Position numbers and translations under genes: made by a program. From a virus: a stretch of DNA of 64,000 nt. This document shows, one piece after another, positions 58,190 to 64,000 of this stretch. The notes below the pieces were generated by a model, which did no database searches, was not told the DNA's origin, and worked only from the letters and a program-made list of their open reading frames with translations. Within the stretch, counting starts at the first letter, position 1. Every line of letters starts with the position of its first letter. The stretch lies in the IMG/VR virus record IMGVR_UViG_3300042197_004429, positions 62,001 through 126,000 of that record; one strand, 5' to 3'.

Positions 58190-59941
58190 ATGGAAAACCA
58201 ACAAGATGTACAGGCACACATTGAAAGAGAAGTTCAAAGAAAAACAAGTAGGCTTCTCATACAACACAATGAAGAAATTTCTGAACTAAAAAAAATTATT
58301 GAACAGTGCAAATCGGATTTGGTTCGTCAACATAACATAATATCCAAATTATCGTCCGAGCCTCTTGTTTATGGCTATTTACTTAAAGTCCACAAGTTAG
58401 TGGACCCTGCTTGTTTTAAAAATAATGATGAAATTATTGTCGTTGATGAAAATAGTCCTCATTTTCAAAAAGGTGGCAAAGTTATTCTTTCTTCAAGTTG
58501 GGATAGCGTTGTTGATCCGGACGGTAGTGTTTTAGTTAGATTATTGGACAACACAGAGGAAAGATTTTTTATAGGTTCAAAACAAGGCCAACCTGCACAA
58601 ATTCGTTTAACACAAAAAGCCGATGGAACATATGCCGTTGTGCAAATTGATGGCAAGCCGTGGGAGATACAAGGCTTGCCTTTTTTAGATCTTTGCGTAG
58701 GCGACTCAGTAAAAGTAAAACCTGACAACAAAGCCATAGTTGATAAAGCAGAGGATTTGCCCGCTGGTCCAATTTGCGTTGTGTCAACCGTTTTAGATCA
58801 AAATATAGAAGTTTTATACAAGGGCGATAAATTTTTAGTTTTCAATCCTAAAAACTTTACTTTAGAAGAGGGCGATAGAGTCCTAACCGACTATAATCTC
58901 TTTTCTGTTACAAAAAAACTCGAAAAAGAAAATCATTCTAAATATAAAATTTCAGAAGATTTGAATGTGAGTTGGGACGATGTTGGTGGGTTAGAAGTTG
59001 CAAAACAAGAATTAAAGAGTGCTTTAGAGTTTCCTTTTCTTTATCCTGATCTCTTTAAGCATTACAACATGGAAGGTTTGCGAGGAGTATTATTATACGG
59101 TCCTCCAGGTTGTGGTAAGACTCTTCTCGCAAGAGTTTGTGCTCATTCGATTGCAAAAACTCACGGAAAACAAGCAATAGACTCAGCGTACATTTATGTG
59201 AAATCACCAGAAATTTTAGATAAATGGGTCGGCAATACCGAAAGAGAAATTCGTGAATTGTTTGAACGTGGCAGAAGGCATTATCGTGAACATGGCTATA
59301 AGGCTATTCTTGCAATTGATGAAGCGGATGCAATTATGCCTCAGCGTGGCACACGCAGAAGTAGCGACATAGCCGATACTATAGTGCCAATGTTTTTAGG
59401 AGAAATGGACGGCATTGATAGCGTTCAAACAAAAGAGAATCCAATTGTCGTTTTGATGACTAATCGTGCCGATGTGTTGGACCCCGCTATTACTCGTCCG
59501 GGAAGAATTAGCCGTCATATCAAAATTGATAGACCAAACGAGATTACATCAATTGATATATTAAAAATTCACTCCGTTGAAGTTCCTTTTTCCAAAGAAG
59601 AAGAGAAAGAAGCGATCCTGACCATAACAACAGCCGACGTTTTTTCTAAAAATCATATCTTGTATAGAGTTAACAATGAACATGATTTTACACTTGGAAA
59701 TTGTGTTAACGGAGCCATGTTGTCGAATATTTTAGAAATCGCTAAAATGAATGCGTTGCATAGAGATATTGAAAACAACACAACTACCGGCGTGGATTTA
59801 GAAGACTTTCGCTTGGCGGTTAAAAAAGTTTATCGTCAACAAAGAGGATTAAATCACTCCTATGACTTACAAGACTTTGCTGAAAGTTTAGGAATTCAAC
59901 ATCAAAACATGCAAATTGAACGTTGCTTTGGATCTTTTTAA
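58190..59941 (+). CDS. ARC/Mpa-type proteasomal AAA ATPase homolog
   Basis: ATG 58190 follows GGAG at 58181-58184. Residues 1-55 are a coiled coil (EREVQRKTSRLLIQHNEEIS), about 60-240 is OB-like (GYLLKVHKLVDPACF, GDRVLTDYNLFSV), and the AAA core has DVGGLEVAKQELKSALEFPF, LLYGPPGCGKTLLAR (Walker A near 304-311), ILAIDEADAI (Walker B, D377) and RSSDIADTIVPMFLGEMDGI. The SSD-VP-LGEMDG block is specific to actinobacterial-type ARC/Mpa. 583 aa, near the family length. It lacks the C-terminal HbYX-like QYL that docks a 20S proteasome (it ends CFGSF), so it may remodel proteins without one. Confidence 0.87.
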   Translation: MENQQDVQAHIEREVQRKTSRLLIQHNEEISELKKIIEQCKSDLVRQHNIISKLSSEPLVYGYLLKVHKLVDPACFKNNDEIIVVDENSPHFQKGGKVILSSSWDSVVDPDGSVLVRLLDNTEERFFIGSKQGQPAQIRLTQKADGTYAVVQIDGKPWEIQGLPFLDLCVGDSVKVKPDNKAIVDKAEDLPAGPICVVSTVLDQNIEVLYKGDKFLVFNPKNFTLEEGDRVLTDYNLFSVTKKLEKENHSKYKISEDLNVSWDDVGGLEVAKQELKSALEFPFLYPDLFKHYNMEGLRGVLLYGPPGCGKTLLARVCAHSIAKTHGKQAIDSAYIYVKSPEILDKWVGNTEREIRELFERGRRHYREHGYKAILAIDEADAIMPQRGTRRSSDIADTIVPMFLGEMDGIDSVQTKENPIVVLMTNRADVLDPAITRPGRISRHIKIDRPNEITSIDILKIHSVEVPFSKEEEKEAILTITTADVFSKNHILYRVNNEHDFTLGNCVNGAMLSNILEIAKMNALHRDIENNTTTGVDLEDFRLAVKKVYRQQRGLNHSYDLQDFAESLGIQHQNMQIERCFGSF

Positions 59942-59959
59942 CAAGGAAAAATAAAAATT

Positions 59960-60460
59960 ATGGACGCTTTAACATCTAAATTTAACATTTACGATATTGA
60001 AACTTTGATAGAGGCTATGGGCGACTGGGAAATGATGGGCAACCATGATTTTCATGTGTTACAAATGATAAAAAATGCACCCATGCCACCAGAAGACTCA
60101 GAGGCTTTTGATGTTATGAATCAAATAAAAGAAGTTTTTCGTTCAAGAGAAAAAGATATTTTAGCTGGAAGAGCTATGAGGCAAGAAAAGGCAATATTTC
60201 TTAAAGCCAAACTGCTAATGGTTCGCAGCAAACTTACGAGCGGTCAACTTTTTGACATGGGCGAAAATAGTGATGTTGCGAATCAAATAAACACGAAAGA
60301 ATCAGCAAAGGCAATTGTCAAAAAGAATTTAGAAAAATCAAACTTAGAAAAGAAACTTGAACTAGCCGAATATTTCATAAAAGATCTTGGGGTTTGGGAT
60401 CATTTTCAAAAGTTTCTATCGGATAGTGCGGGGGCTTTAGATAAAAACAAGACTAAATGA
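59960..60460 (+). CDS. Hypothetical helical protein (166 aa)
   Basis: It starts 18 bp after the ATPase, with an AAGGAA site near 59942. Nearly all helix-prone sequence (LIEAMGDWEMMGNHDFHVLQ, then RSREKDILAGRAMRQEKAIF, SNLEKKLELAEYFIKDLGVW). No motif recognised; no Gly-Gly tail, so it is not an obvious Pup-like tag. As the next gene in the operon it could be a partner or substrate adaptor of the ATPase. Its end overlaps the methyltransferase by 4 bp. Confidence 0.6.
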   Translation: MDALTSKFNIYDIETLIEAMGDWEMMGNHDFHVLQMIKNAPMPPEDSEAFDVMNQIKEVFRSREKDILAGRAMRQEKAIFLKAKLLMVRSKLTSGQLFDMGENSDVANQINTKESAKAIVKKNLEKSNLEKKLELAEYFIKDLGVWDHFQKFLSDSAGALDKNKTK

Positions 60461-61419
60461 AAAATGTAAATATATTTCAAGGCGATTGTATTGATATTGA
60501 CAAGAGAATCGCAAGCGAATCCGTTGATTTGGGAATTTTTGATCCCCCCTTTGGTTTGGGTGAGTCTACGTTTGATAAGCATTATAAACGAGACGAAAAT
60601 AATGTAATCGACGGATATAGAGAGGCACCCGAAGATTATGAAAAATGGACCTTTGATTGGCTATCAGAGGCGTGTCGTGTTTTGAAATCAAATGGTTCCA
60701 TGTACGTTTTCATGGGACACACCAATCTTCGACATCTTCTAAACGCTGCTCATAAGTTGAATCTTTTTGAGATTAACCATTTAATATGGAAATATAATTT
60801 TGGGGTTTACACAAATAAAAAATTTGTGACATCTCATTATCATGTTCTTTATTATAAGAAGTCTAAAAAATCTCAAGTTAAATTTAACACCTTCTGTAGA
60901 TTTGGCTCTCAAGAGAAAGACGATAAGAACGGATCTTTATTATATCAAGATTTAGAGGATGTGTTTTTTGTAAATCGTGAATATGCTTTTGGAGAGAAAA
61001 AAAATCAAAATAAGTTACCTGAAGAGGTGATTAGAAAATTAATATTGTATTCTTCAAATGAAAATGATCTTGTTTGTGATTTCTTTATGGGCAACTTCAC
61101 CACGGCTTTTGTGGCAAAAAAACTTGGCAGAAAGGTGACTGGATATGAGATTAATAAAAACTCTTATGAACTCAATATGCCCAAGTTAGAAACGGTTGAA
61201 TACGGTTGTGATTTGAAGAAATTAAAAAAGGTTGAAAATTTAAAACCTTTAAATCAAGGGAAAAAAATATCAAAAGAAGAAATTGATTCTATAAAAAAAG
61301 ATTATCTTTCGATGTTAGAAGAAGGATATAAAAAAGGTAATATTCATTTAGAATTACAAAAAAAATATGGGCGAGGTCGTTTTTCAATAAAAAATATTAT
61401 TGATAAATGTTTGTTTTAA
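60457..61419 (+). CDS. Amino DNA methyltransferase (N6-A/N4-C), DPPF type
   Basis: DLGIFDPPFGLGESTFDKHY holds motif IV, DPPF at residues 29-32, and DLVCDFFMGNFTTAFVAKKL with GRKVTGYEINKNSY near 205-230 are motifs X/I/II, so the order is IV before I (beta class). A middle region (TSHYHVLYYKKSKKSQVKF) is the likely target-recognition part. The C-terminal 60 residues (EEIDSIKKDYLSMLEEGYKK) look like an added DNA-contact tail. 320 aa. It probably methylates phage DNA against host restriction. Confidence 0.88.
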   Translation: MKNVNIFQGDCIDIDKRIASESVDLGIFDPPFGLGESTFDKHYKRDENNVIDGYREAPEDYEKWTFDWLSEACRVLKSNGSMYVFMGHTNLRHLLNAAHKLNLFEINHLIWKYNFGVYTNKKFVTSHYHVLYYKKSKKSQVKFNTFCRFGSQEKDDKNGSLLYQDLEDVFFVNREYAFGEKKNQNKLPEEVIRKLILYSSNENDLVCDFFMGNFTTAFVAKKLGRKVTGYEINKNSYELNMPKLETVEYGCDLKKLKKVENLKPLNQGKKISKEEIDSIKKDYLSMLEEGYKKGNIHLELQKKYGRGRFSIKNIIDKCLF

Positions 61420-61457
61420 CCACCAAATACTAAATATATTGTTTAGTATTTGGTGGT
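61419..61457 (+). promoter_or_regulatory. Perfect 16-bp hairpin at the stop/start junction
   Basis: ACCACCAAATACTAAA (61419-61434) and TTTAGTATTTGGTGGT (61442-61457) are exact inverted repeats around TATATTG. The left arm starts on the last base of the methyltransferase stop. The right arm ends 5 bp before ATG 61463 and contains the only Shine-Dalgarno-like sequence (GGTGGT), which would be closed in the folded RNA. There is no T tract, so it is not an intrinsic terminator. Confidence 0.75.
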
Positions 61458-61462
61458 AATAG

Positions 61463-62125
61463 ATGCCTTGTTGGAAGCCAGTTATAACAATCTCATGGAA
61501 ATTTGATTCTCTTGAATCTTATCAAAATTGTTTAAAAAAAGTTAAATCTCAAATAGATGAGATCATAGACACTGACCCTCATGGTCAAGATTTTGAAGAT
61601 TTTTCTATACAAGTAGATCTTGTCAAAATGAAAGATCGCAAAAAGTTAATTCACGTACAAAAATATGACCCGGATGAAATTTTTTCTTTAGTCACACAAG
61701 AAGATGAGAAAAAAGAATTTATTGTTGGAGAAAAAAGTTATTTTGTTCGAATGAATTCAAGTCGTTATCACGTTTTCAAATCTAACAAAAGTTGTGTGTC
61801 TTGTGGTTTACAAGGCAAATATATGATATTAGACATTAATCCAGGCGATATGTGTCCTCACTTTAATTTTTACGCTGAAGAAAATGGGAGACTTGTCTTG
61901 ATGACAAAAGATCACATAATTGCCAAATCCAAAGGCGGAACCAACGACCTGTCTAACTTTCAAACTTGCTGTGCTATTTGTAATAATTTAAAGGCTGATT
62001 ACGATTTAAGTTATGAAAAAGTCAAGGAATTAAGAAAAATTTATAAAAATGACGATAAACTTTCCAAAAAAGAACTTCGTGATTTATTAAATAAAACAAG
62101 AGAAAATATGGTTCCAAAAAATTAA
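61463..62125 (+). CDS. HNH endonuclease
   Basis: KSCVSCGLQGKYM (about residues 110-122), VLMTKDHIIAKSKGGTNDLS (about 149-168) and FQTCCAICNNLKADYDLSYE define a zinc-supported HNH nuclease with the catalytic DH pair. The N-terminal 100 residues (ITISWKFDSLESYQNCLKKV) are unrecognised and may bind DNA. 220 aa. It lies right behind the DNA methyltransferase across a hairpin, so it could be a homing nuclease or a restriction partner. Confidence 0.83.
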   Translation: MPCWKPVITISWKFDSLESYQNCLKKVKSQIDEIIDTDPHGQDFEDFSIQVDLVKMKDRKKLIHVQKYDPDEIFSLVTQEDEKKEFIVGEKSYFVRMNSSRYHVFKSNKSCVSCGLQGKYMILDINPGDMCPHFNFYAEENGRLVLMTKDHIIAKSKGGTNDLSNFQTCCAICNNLKADYDLSYEKVKELRKIYKNDDKLSKKELRDLLNKTRENMVPKN

Positions 62126-62128
62126 TTT

Positions 62129-62833
62129 TTACAAAAACTTAAATCTTGATTTTTGATCATCATAGTGGTTGTATTTTAAGTAATTTGATATCACAAAAGC
62201 CAGCACAGTACCCATGTTTGATGCTTCTTCCTTATTTTTTCTAAATTTATAAGGTATTTCTAGTTGCATTGATTGAACCATGGCATCATTGCTATGTTTT
62301 CTAAAATATTGATTTAAGTTGTTTGTATCTCTACCGGCATATTTGCCACCACCCTTTCCTTCAAATACACTTTTTTTAACAACATTTTCAAAACAATCAC
62401 AAAATAAATTTTTCCTCCATAATTGACAAGTGAGACTATCTTTTTTTATCCCCAATCCATAACCTACCACCATAGCAACTTCTTCACCGGCTCTTTTGTG
62501 AACTATGTCACCACACCCATGAATATAAAAAATATTTAATTCACTTATTTTGTGCCATTTATGAACAATTTTATTTTTTAATTTAATTATTGGCCTAAGA
62601 AACTCTTCGTAAACTACGTCTTGTTTGCAGTGATCAATTCTATTGCAGTTCGCTTTATCGTTGTTGACATCAACCAACTCTGATCTTTCAAAGCCCCTAT
62701 TTATAACGGCATAACAATTTAGTTCTTTTGCGGCTTGTTCAGCAATAATGTCTGTGTTGGTGTCATCTGCACCATGGGGTGCAACCAACATTACATTTTT
62801 TTTACCCAAGATTATAGACACACGTTCTTTCAT
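62129..62833 (-). CDS. N-formylglutamate amidohydrolase/poly-gamma-glutamate hydrolase-like protein
   Basis: VMLVAPHGADDTNTDIIAEQ (residues 14-33) has the PHG-x-D-x-x-T metal-site loop of this fold; NRGFERSELVDVNNDKANCN and LNIFYIHGCGD near 100 supply the middle and the second His. 234 aa. These enzymes cut amide bonds in small molecules or cell-surface poly-gamma-glutamate. No signal peptide, so it acts in the cell or in the virion. It overlaps the upstream GT by 4 bp on the same strand. Confidence 0.6.
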   Translation of the reverse strand: MKERVSIILGKKNVMLVAPHGADDTNTDIIAEQAAKELNCYAVINRGFERSELVDVNNDKANCNRIDHCKQDVVYEEFLRPIIKLKNKIVHKWHKISELNIFYIHGCGDIVHKRAGEEVAMVVGYGLGIKKDSLTCQLWRKNLFCDCFENVVKKSVFEGKGGGKYAGRDTNNLNQYFRKHSNDAMVQSMQLEIPYKFRKNKEEASNMGTVLAFVISNYLKYNHYDDQKSRFKFL

Positions 62834-63543
62834 AAATGAATTTTTCTCTTTTTGTTTTTAAAAATGTTAAAAGCTTCATGATTCTTTGTTCTGTTTAAGC
62901 CTATGAAATGATAACCTTTTCCTTCGCACAATGTATATTCGCAATTTGTTATTGATTCTTTAGGTATTATAATATAATTCTTATTATCCAAAAGTGCAAG
63001 AGCGACTAATCCTTGTTCGTCAAAAGTTTCATTTTTGTCATGCTCATATAGCGCATTTTTTTCCCATTTTTCCCCAACGTAAAATTTTATGTATTTTTCG
63101 AAATCGAAATTTGGAGGCATACCATAAACCCCACTGTTTATACAAAATTTTGGAGGAACATGATTTTCAAATCTCCCGTAAGTTCTCCCTAAATCTTCTA
63201 ACAACAAAGTGAAATTATCTTTTTCAAGAAAATCATCTATTTGCTCTATCCTGTCAGTCAGAATTATGTCATTGTCTATTGATATTTCGTGTCTTTTTGA
63301 ATCTAATCTTGGTGGGTATAGTTTCCAAGCAACACCCGTTGCTTCTGGCATTCCATTGATTTTTTTTTGTTGTTCTACTAAATTAAATTTTTTCACTTGT
63401 TGTGGAAGTTGATCTAATTCACAATTATAGCAAATAAACACATCGGCTTGGTAATACTTTAAAAATGAATTGATTGATTCTATCAAACATTCATATCCGT
63501 CTTTGCTTGTTTTTCCAATTGTCCACTTTGCTAAAGGTCTCAT
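62830..63543 (-). CDS. Glycosyltransferase-like protein (paralog of 29851-30651)
   Basis: RPLAKWTIGKTSKDGYECLI, WKLYPPRLDSKRHEISIDND (D-N-D site), ILTDRIEQIDDFLEKD, RTYGRFENHV, CINSGVYGMPPNFDFEKYIK and FDEQGLVALAL follow exactly the block order of the 29851-30651 protein, 33 kb away. 237 aa. Sugar and acceptor unknown. Confidence 0.7.
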   Translation of the reverse strand: MRPLAKWTIGKTSKDGYECLIESINSFLKYYQADVFICYNCELDQLPQQVKKFNLVEQQKKINGMPEATGVAWKLYPPRLDSKRHEISIDNDIILTDRIEQIDDFLEKDNFTLLLEDLGRTYGRFENHVPPKFCINSGVYGMPPNFDFEKYIKFYVGEKWEKNALYEHDKNETFDEQGLVALALLDNKNYIIIPKESITNCEYTLCEGKGYHFIGLNRTKNHEAFNIFKNKKRKIHL

Positions 63544-63591
63544 AAAAAAATTATTAATTATAGATAAATAATTCTAACAAAAAAGGTATTT

Positions 63592-63759
63592 TTGAAAAAC
63601 AAATCAAATATTATTGATTTAAGCGACTGCAATAAGATAGTTGTTTCCAAAATTATTCTATCTGTTGTGGGTTATTTTGAGTCTCAAGGAAAGAAAGTAA
63701 GTCTCAAAAAGAAACCACAAAAAACCCATAAAATCCTAACTGTACAAAAAACCACTTGA
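63592..63759 (+). CDS. Small basic protein (55 aa), tentative
   Basis: TTG 63592 with AAAAGG at 63581-63586 opens 55 codons (NKSNIIDLSDCNKIVVSKII, then a Lys-rich end). It fills most of the 327-bp gap before the rIIA-like gene. The non-ATG start and Lys-rich AT-biased sequence make it uncertain. The rest of that gap holds a TATAAT and no other feature I can support. Confidence 0.35.
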   Translation: MKNKSNIIDLSDCNKIVVSKIILSVVGYFESQGKKVSLKKKPQKTHKILTVQKTT

Positions 63760-63774
63760 CATAGTGCGTATAAT
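63756..63774 (+). promoter_or_regulatory. Possible promoter before the rIIA-like gene
   Basis: TATAAT at 63769-63774 is a perfect -10 box about 97 bp before ATG 63871. The TTGACA at 63756-63761 is only 7 bp upstream, too close to act as its -35 box; a -35 at the normal distance would be a poor AAAAAA-type sequence. Confidence 0.35.
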
Positions 63775-63870
63775 GTATTGGTGGCCCAAAAATACACAGC
63801 CCCATAGCCCGCCCATAATTTTTTTGATACCAACTAGAGCGGCGTACCCCACCAACCGGAGAAACCGAAG

Positions 63871-64000
63871 ATGTCTGAGTGGTTTAGTGCCCATAAGGAT
63901 GGATTGCGTCAAATTGCGGAACGTTTAGTTGAACGCCGTGGATTCGGCATTGTAGGAGGAGAACTCTATCAGAACGTGATGGACACTAACGCAACCTCTT
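63871..64000 (+). CDS. GHKL ATPase, rIIA-like (N-terminal part, truncated by window)
   Basis: ATG 63871 opens MSEWFSAHKDGLRQIAERLV, then FGIVGGELYQNVMDTNATS at the window edge. E-L-Y-Q-N-V-M-D is the N-box of GHKL ATPases (E-x-x-Q-N-x-x-D), where Glu is the catalytic base and Asn binds Mg-ATP. Among phage proteins this near the N-terminus it matches rIIA of T4-like phages, a membrane-associated lysis-timing and exclusion factor. The rest is outside the window, so an Hsp90/MORC-like relative is possible. Confidence 0.65.
   Translation, partial: MSEWFSAHKDGLRQIAERLVERRGFGIVGGELYQNVMDTNATS

Noticed and set aside
59960-60460. Pup/Ubact-like protein partner of the ARC-type ATPase
   Set aside because: It is 166 aa and ends DKNKTK, with no terminal Gly-Gly-Gln/Glu/Arg motif.
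63756-63774. Canonical TTGACA/TATAAT promoter
   Set aside because: The boxes are only 7 bp apart, so they cannot work as a pair; kept only as a weak -10 candidate.
1-64000. CRISPR array
   Set aside because: No regularly spaced direct repeats were found by reading the intergenic regions; gaps are too short for an array.

Overview
The window looks like part of the genome of a large, AT-rich tailed phage with T4-like features, not a bacterial chromosome. The visible reasons are tight packing on both strands with many 1-30 bp overlaps, almost no housekeeping genes, a DUF5856-like ferritin-fold protein, the start of a GHKL ATPase resembling T4 rIIA at the right edge, TATAAATA late-promoter-like boxes close to some starts, and several proteins whose N-termini resemble the T4 capsid-targeting peptide (MK-x-[YF]-x-E-[FWY]). 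No capsid, tail, terminase or polymerase gene lies in the window, so the phage assignment is an inference. CsrA, an ARC/Mpa-type ATPase and a DUF6717-like gene would fit a planctomycete-type host, but only weakly.

Layout. 1-8 kb: small hypothetical genes, an RlaP-type nucleotidyltransferase, a self-contained structured RNA gene (promoter, three hairpins, terminator, about 2.51-2.70 kb), a GT9-like glycosyltransferase, a methyltransferase, and a 734-aa HD/CCA-adding fusion. 8-11.2 kb: an HNH nuclease, a 48-aa membrane protein, and an IS607-family element (serine transposase, TnpB and a 51-aa accessory ORF). 11.2-13.4 kb: a low-complexity virion-like protein and the ferritin-like protein. 13.4-38.4 kb: a very large surface-glycan island with many glycosyltransferases, WbqC, NeuD, short DegT, TauD and PhyH oxygenases, LRR, beta-propeller, fucosyltransferase-like, exostosin, three sulfotransferases, one carbamoyltransferase and three paralogous coiled-coil methyltransferases.

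38.4-48.5 kb is a regulatory and metabolic block: a Cys-rich monocistronic small protein, a ParB-like protein with an inserted domain, PRPP synthetase followed by a homing-type nuclease and a displaced second prs 3' end, CsrA, a basic winged-helix-like protein, three GT2 enzymes, ClpX and a prepilin-like protein. 48.5-57.4 kb holds four paralogous radical SAM proteins (N-terminal SPASM-like domain, unusual CX12-14CX2C cluster motif), interleaved on alternating strands with two carbamoyltransferases and one glycosyltransferase. 57.4-64 kb: a GlsB-like membrane protein, a frameshifted DUF6717-like gene, an ARC-type AAA ATPase behind an attenuator-like hairpin, a DNA methyltransferase, an HNH nuclease behind a 16-bp hairpin, an amidohydrolase-like protein, a glycosyltransferase, and the rIIA-like start.

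How it may work together (inference): the glycan genes could build or decorate a carbamoylated, sulfated, methylated sugar on the virion or infected cell. ClpX, the ARC-type ATPase, CsrA and the DNA methyltransferase could redirect host proteolysis, translation and DNA recognition. The strongest novelty candidates are the radical SAM/carbamoyltransferase block, the kissing-loop RNA gene, the prs/homing-nuclease rearrangement, and the capsid-targeting-like peptide on the HD-CCA fusion.
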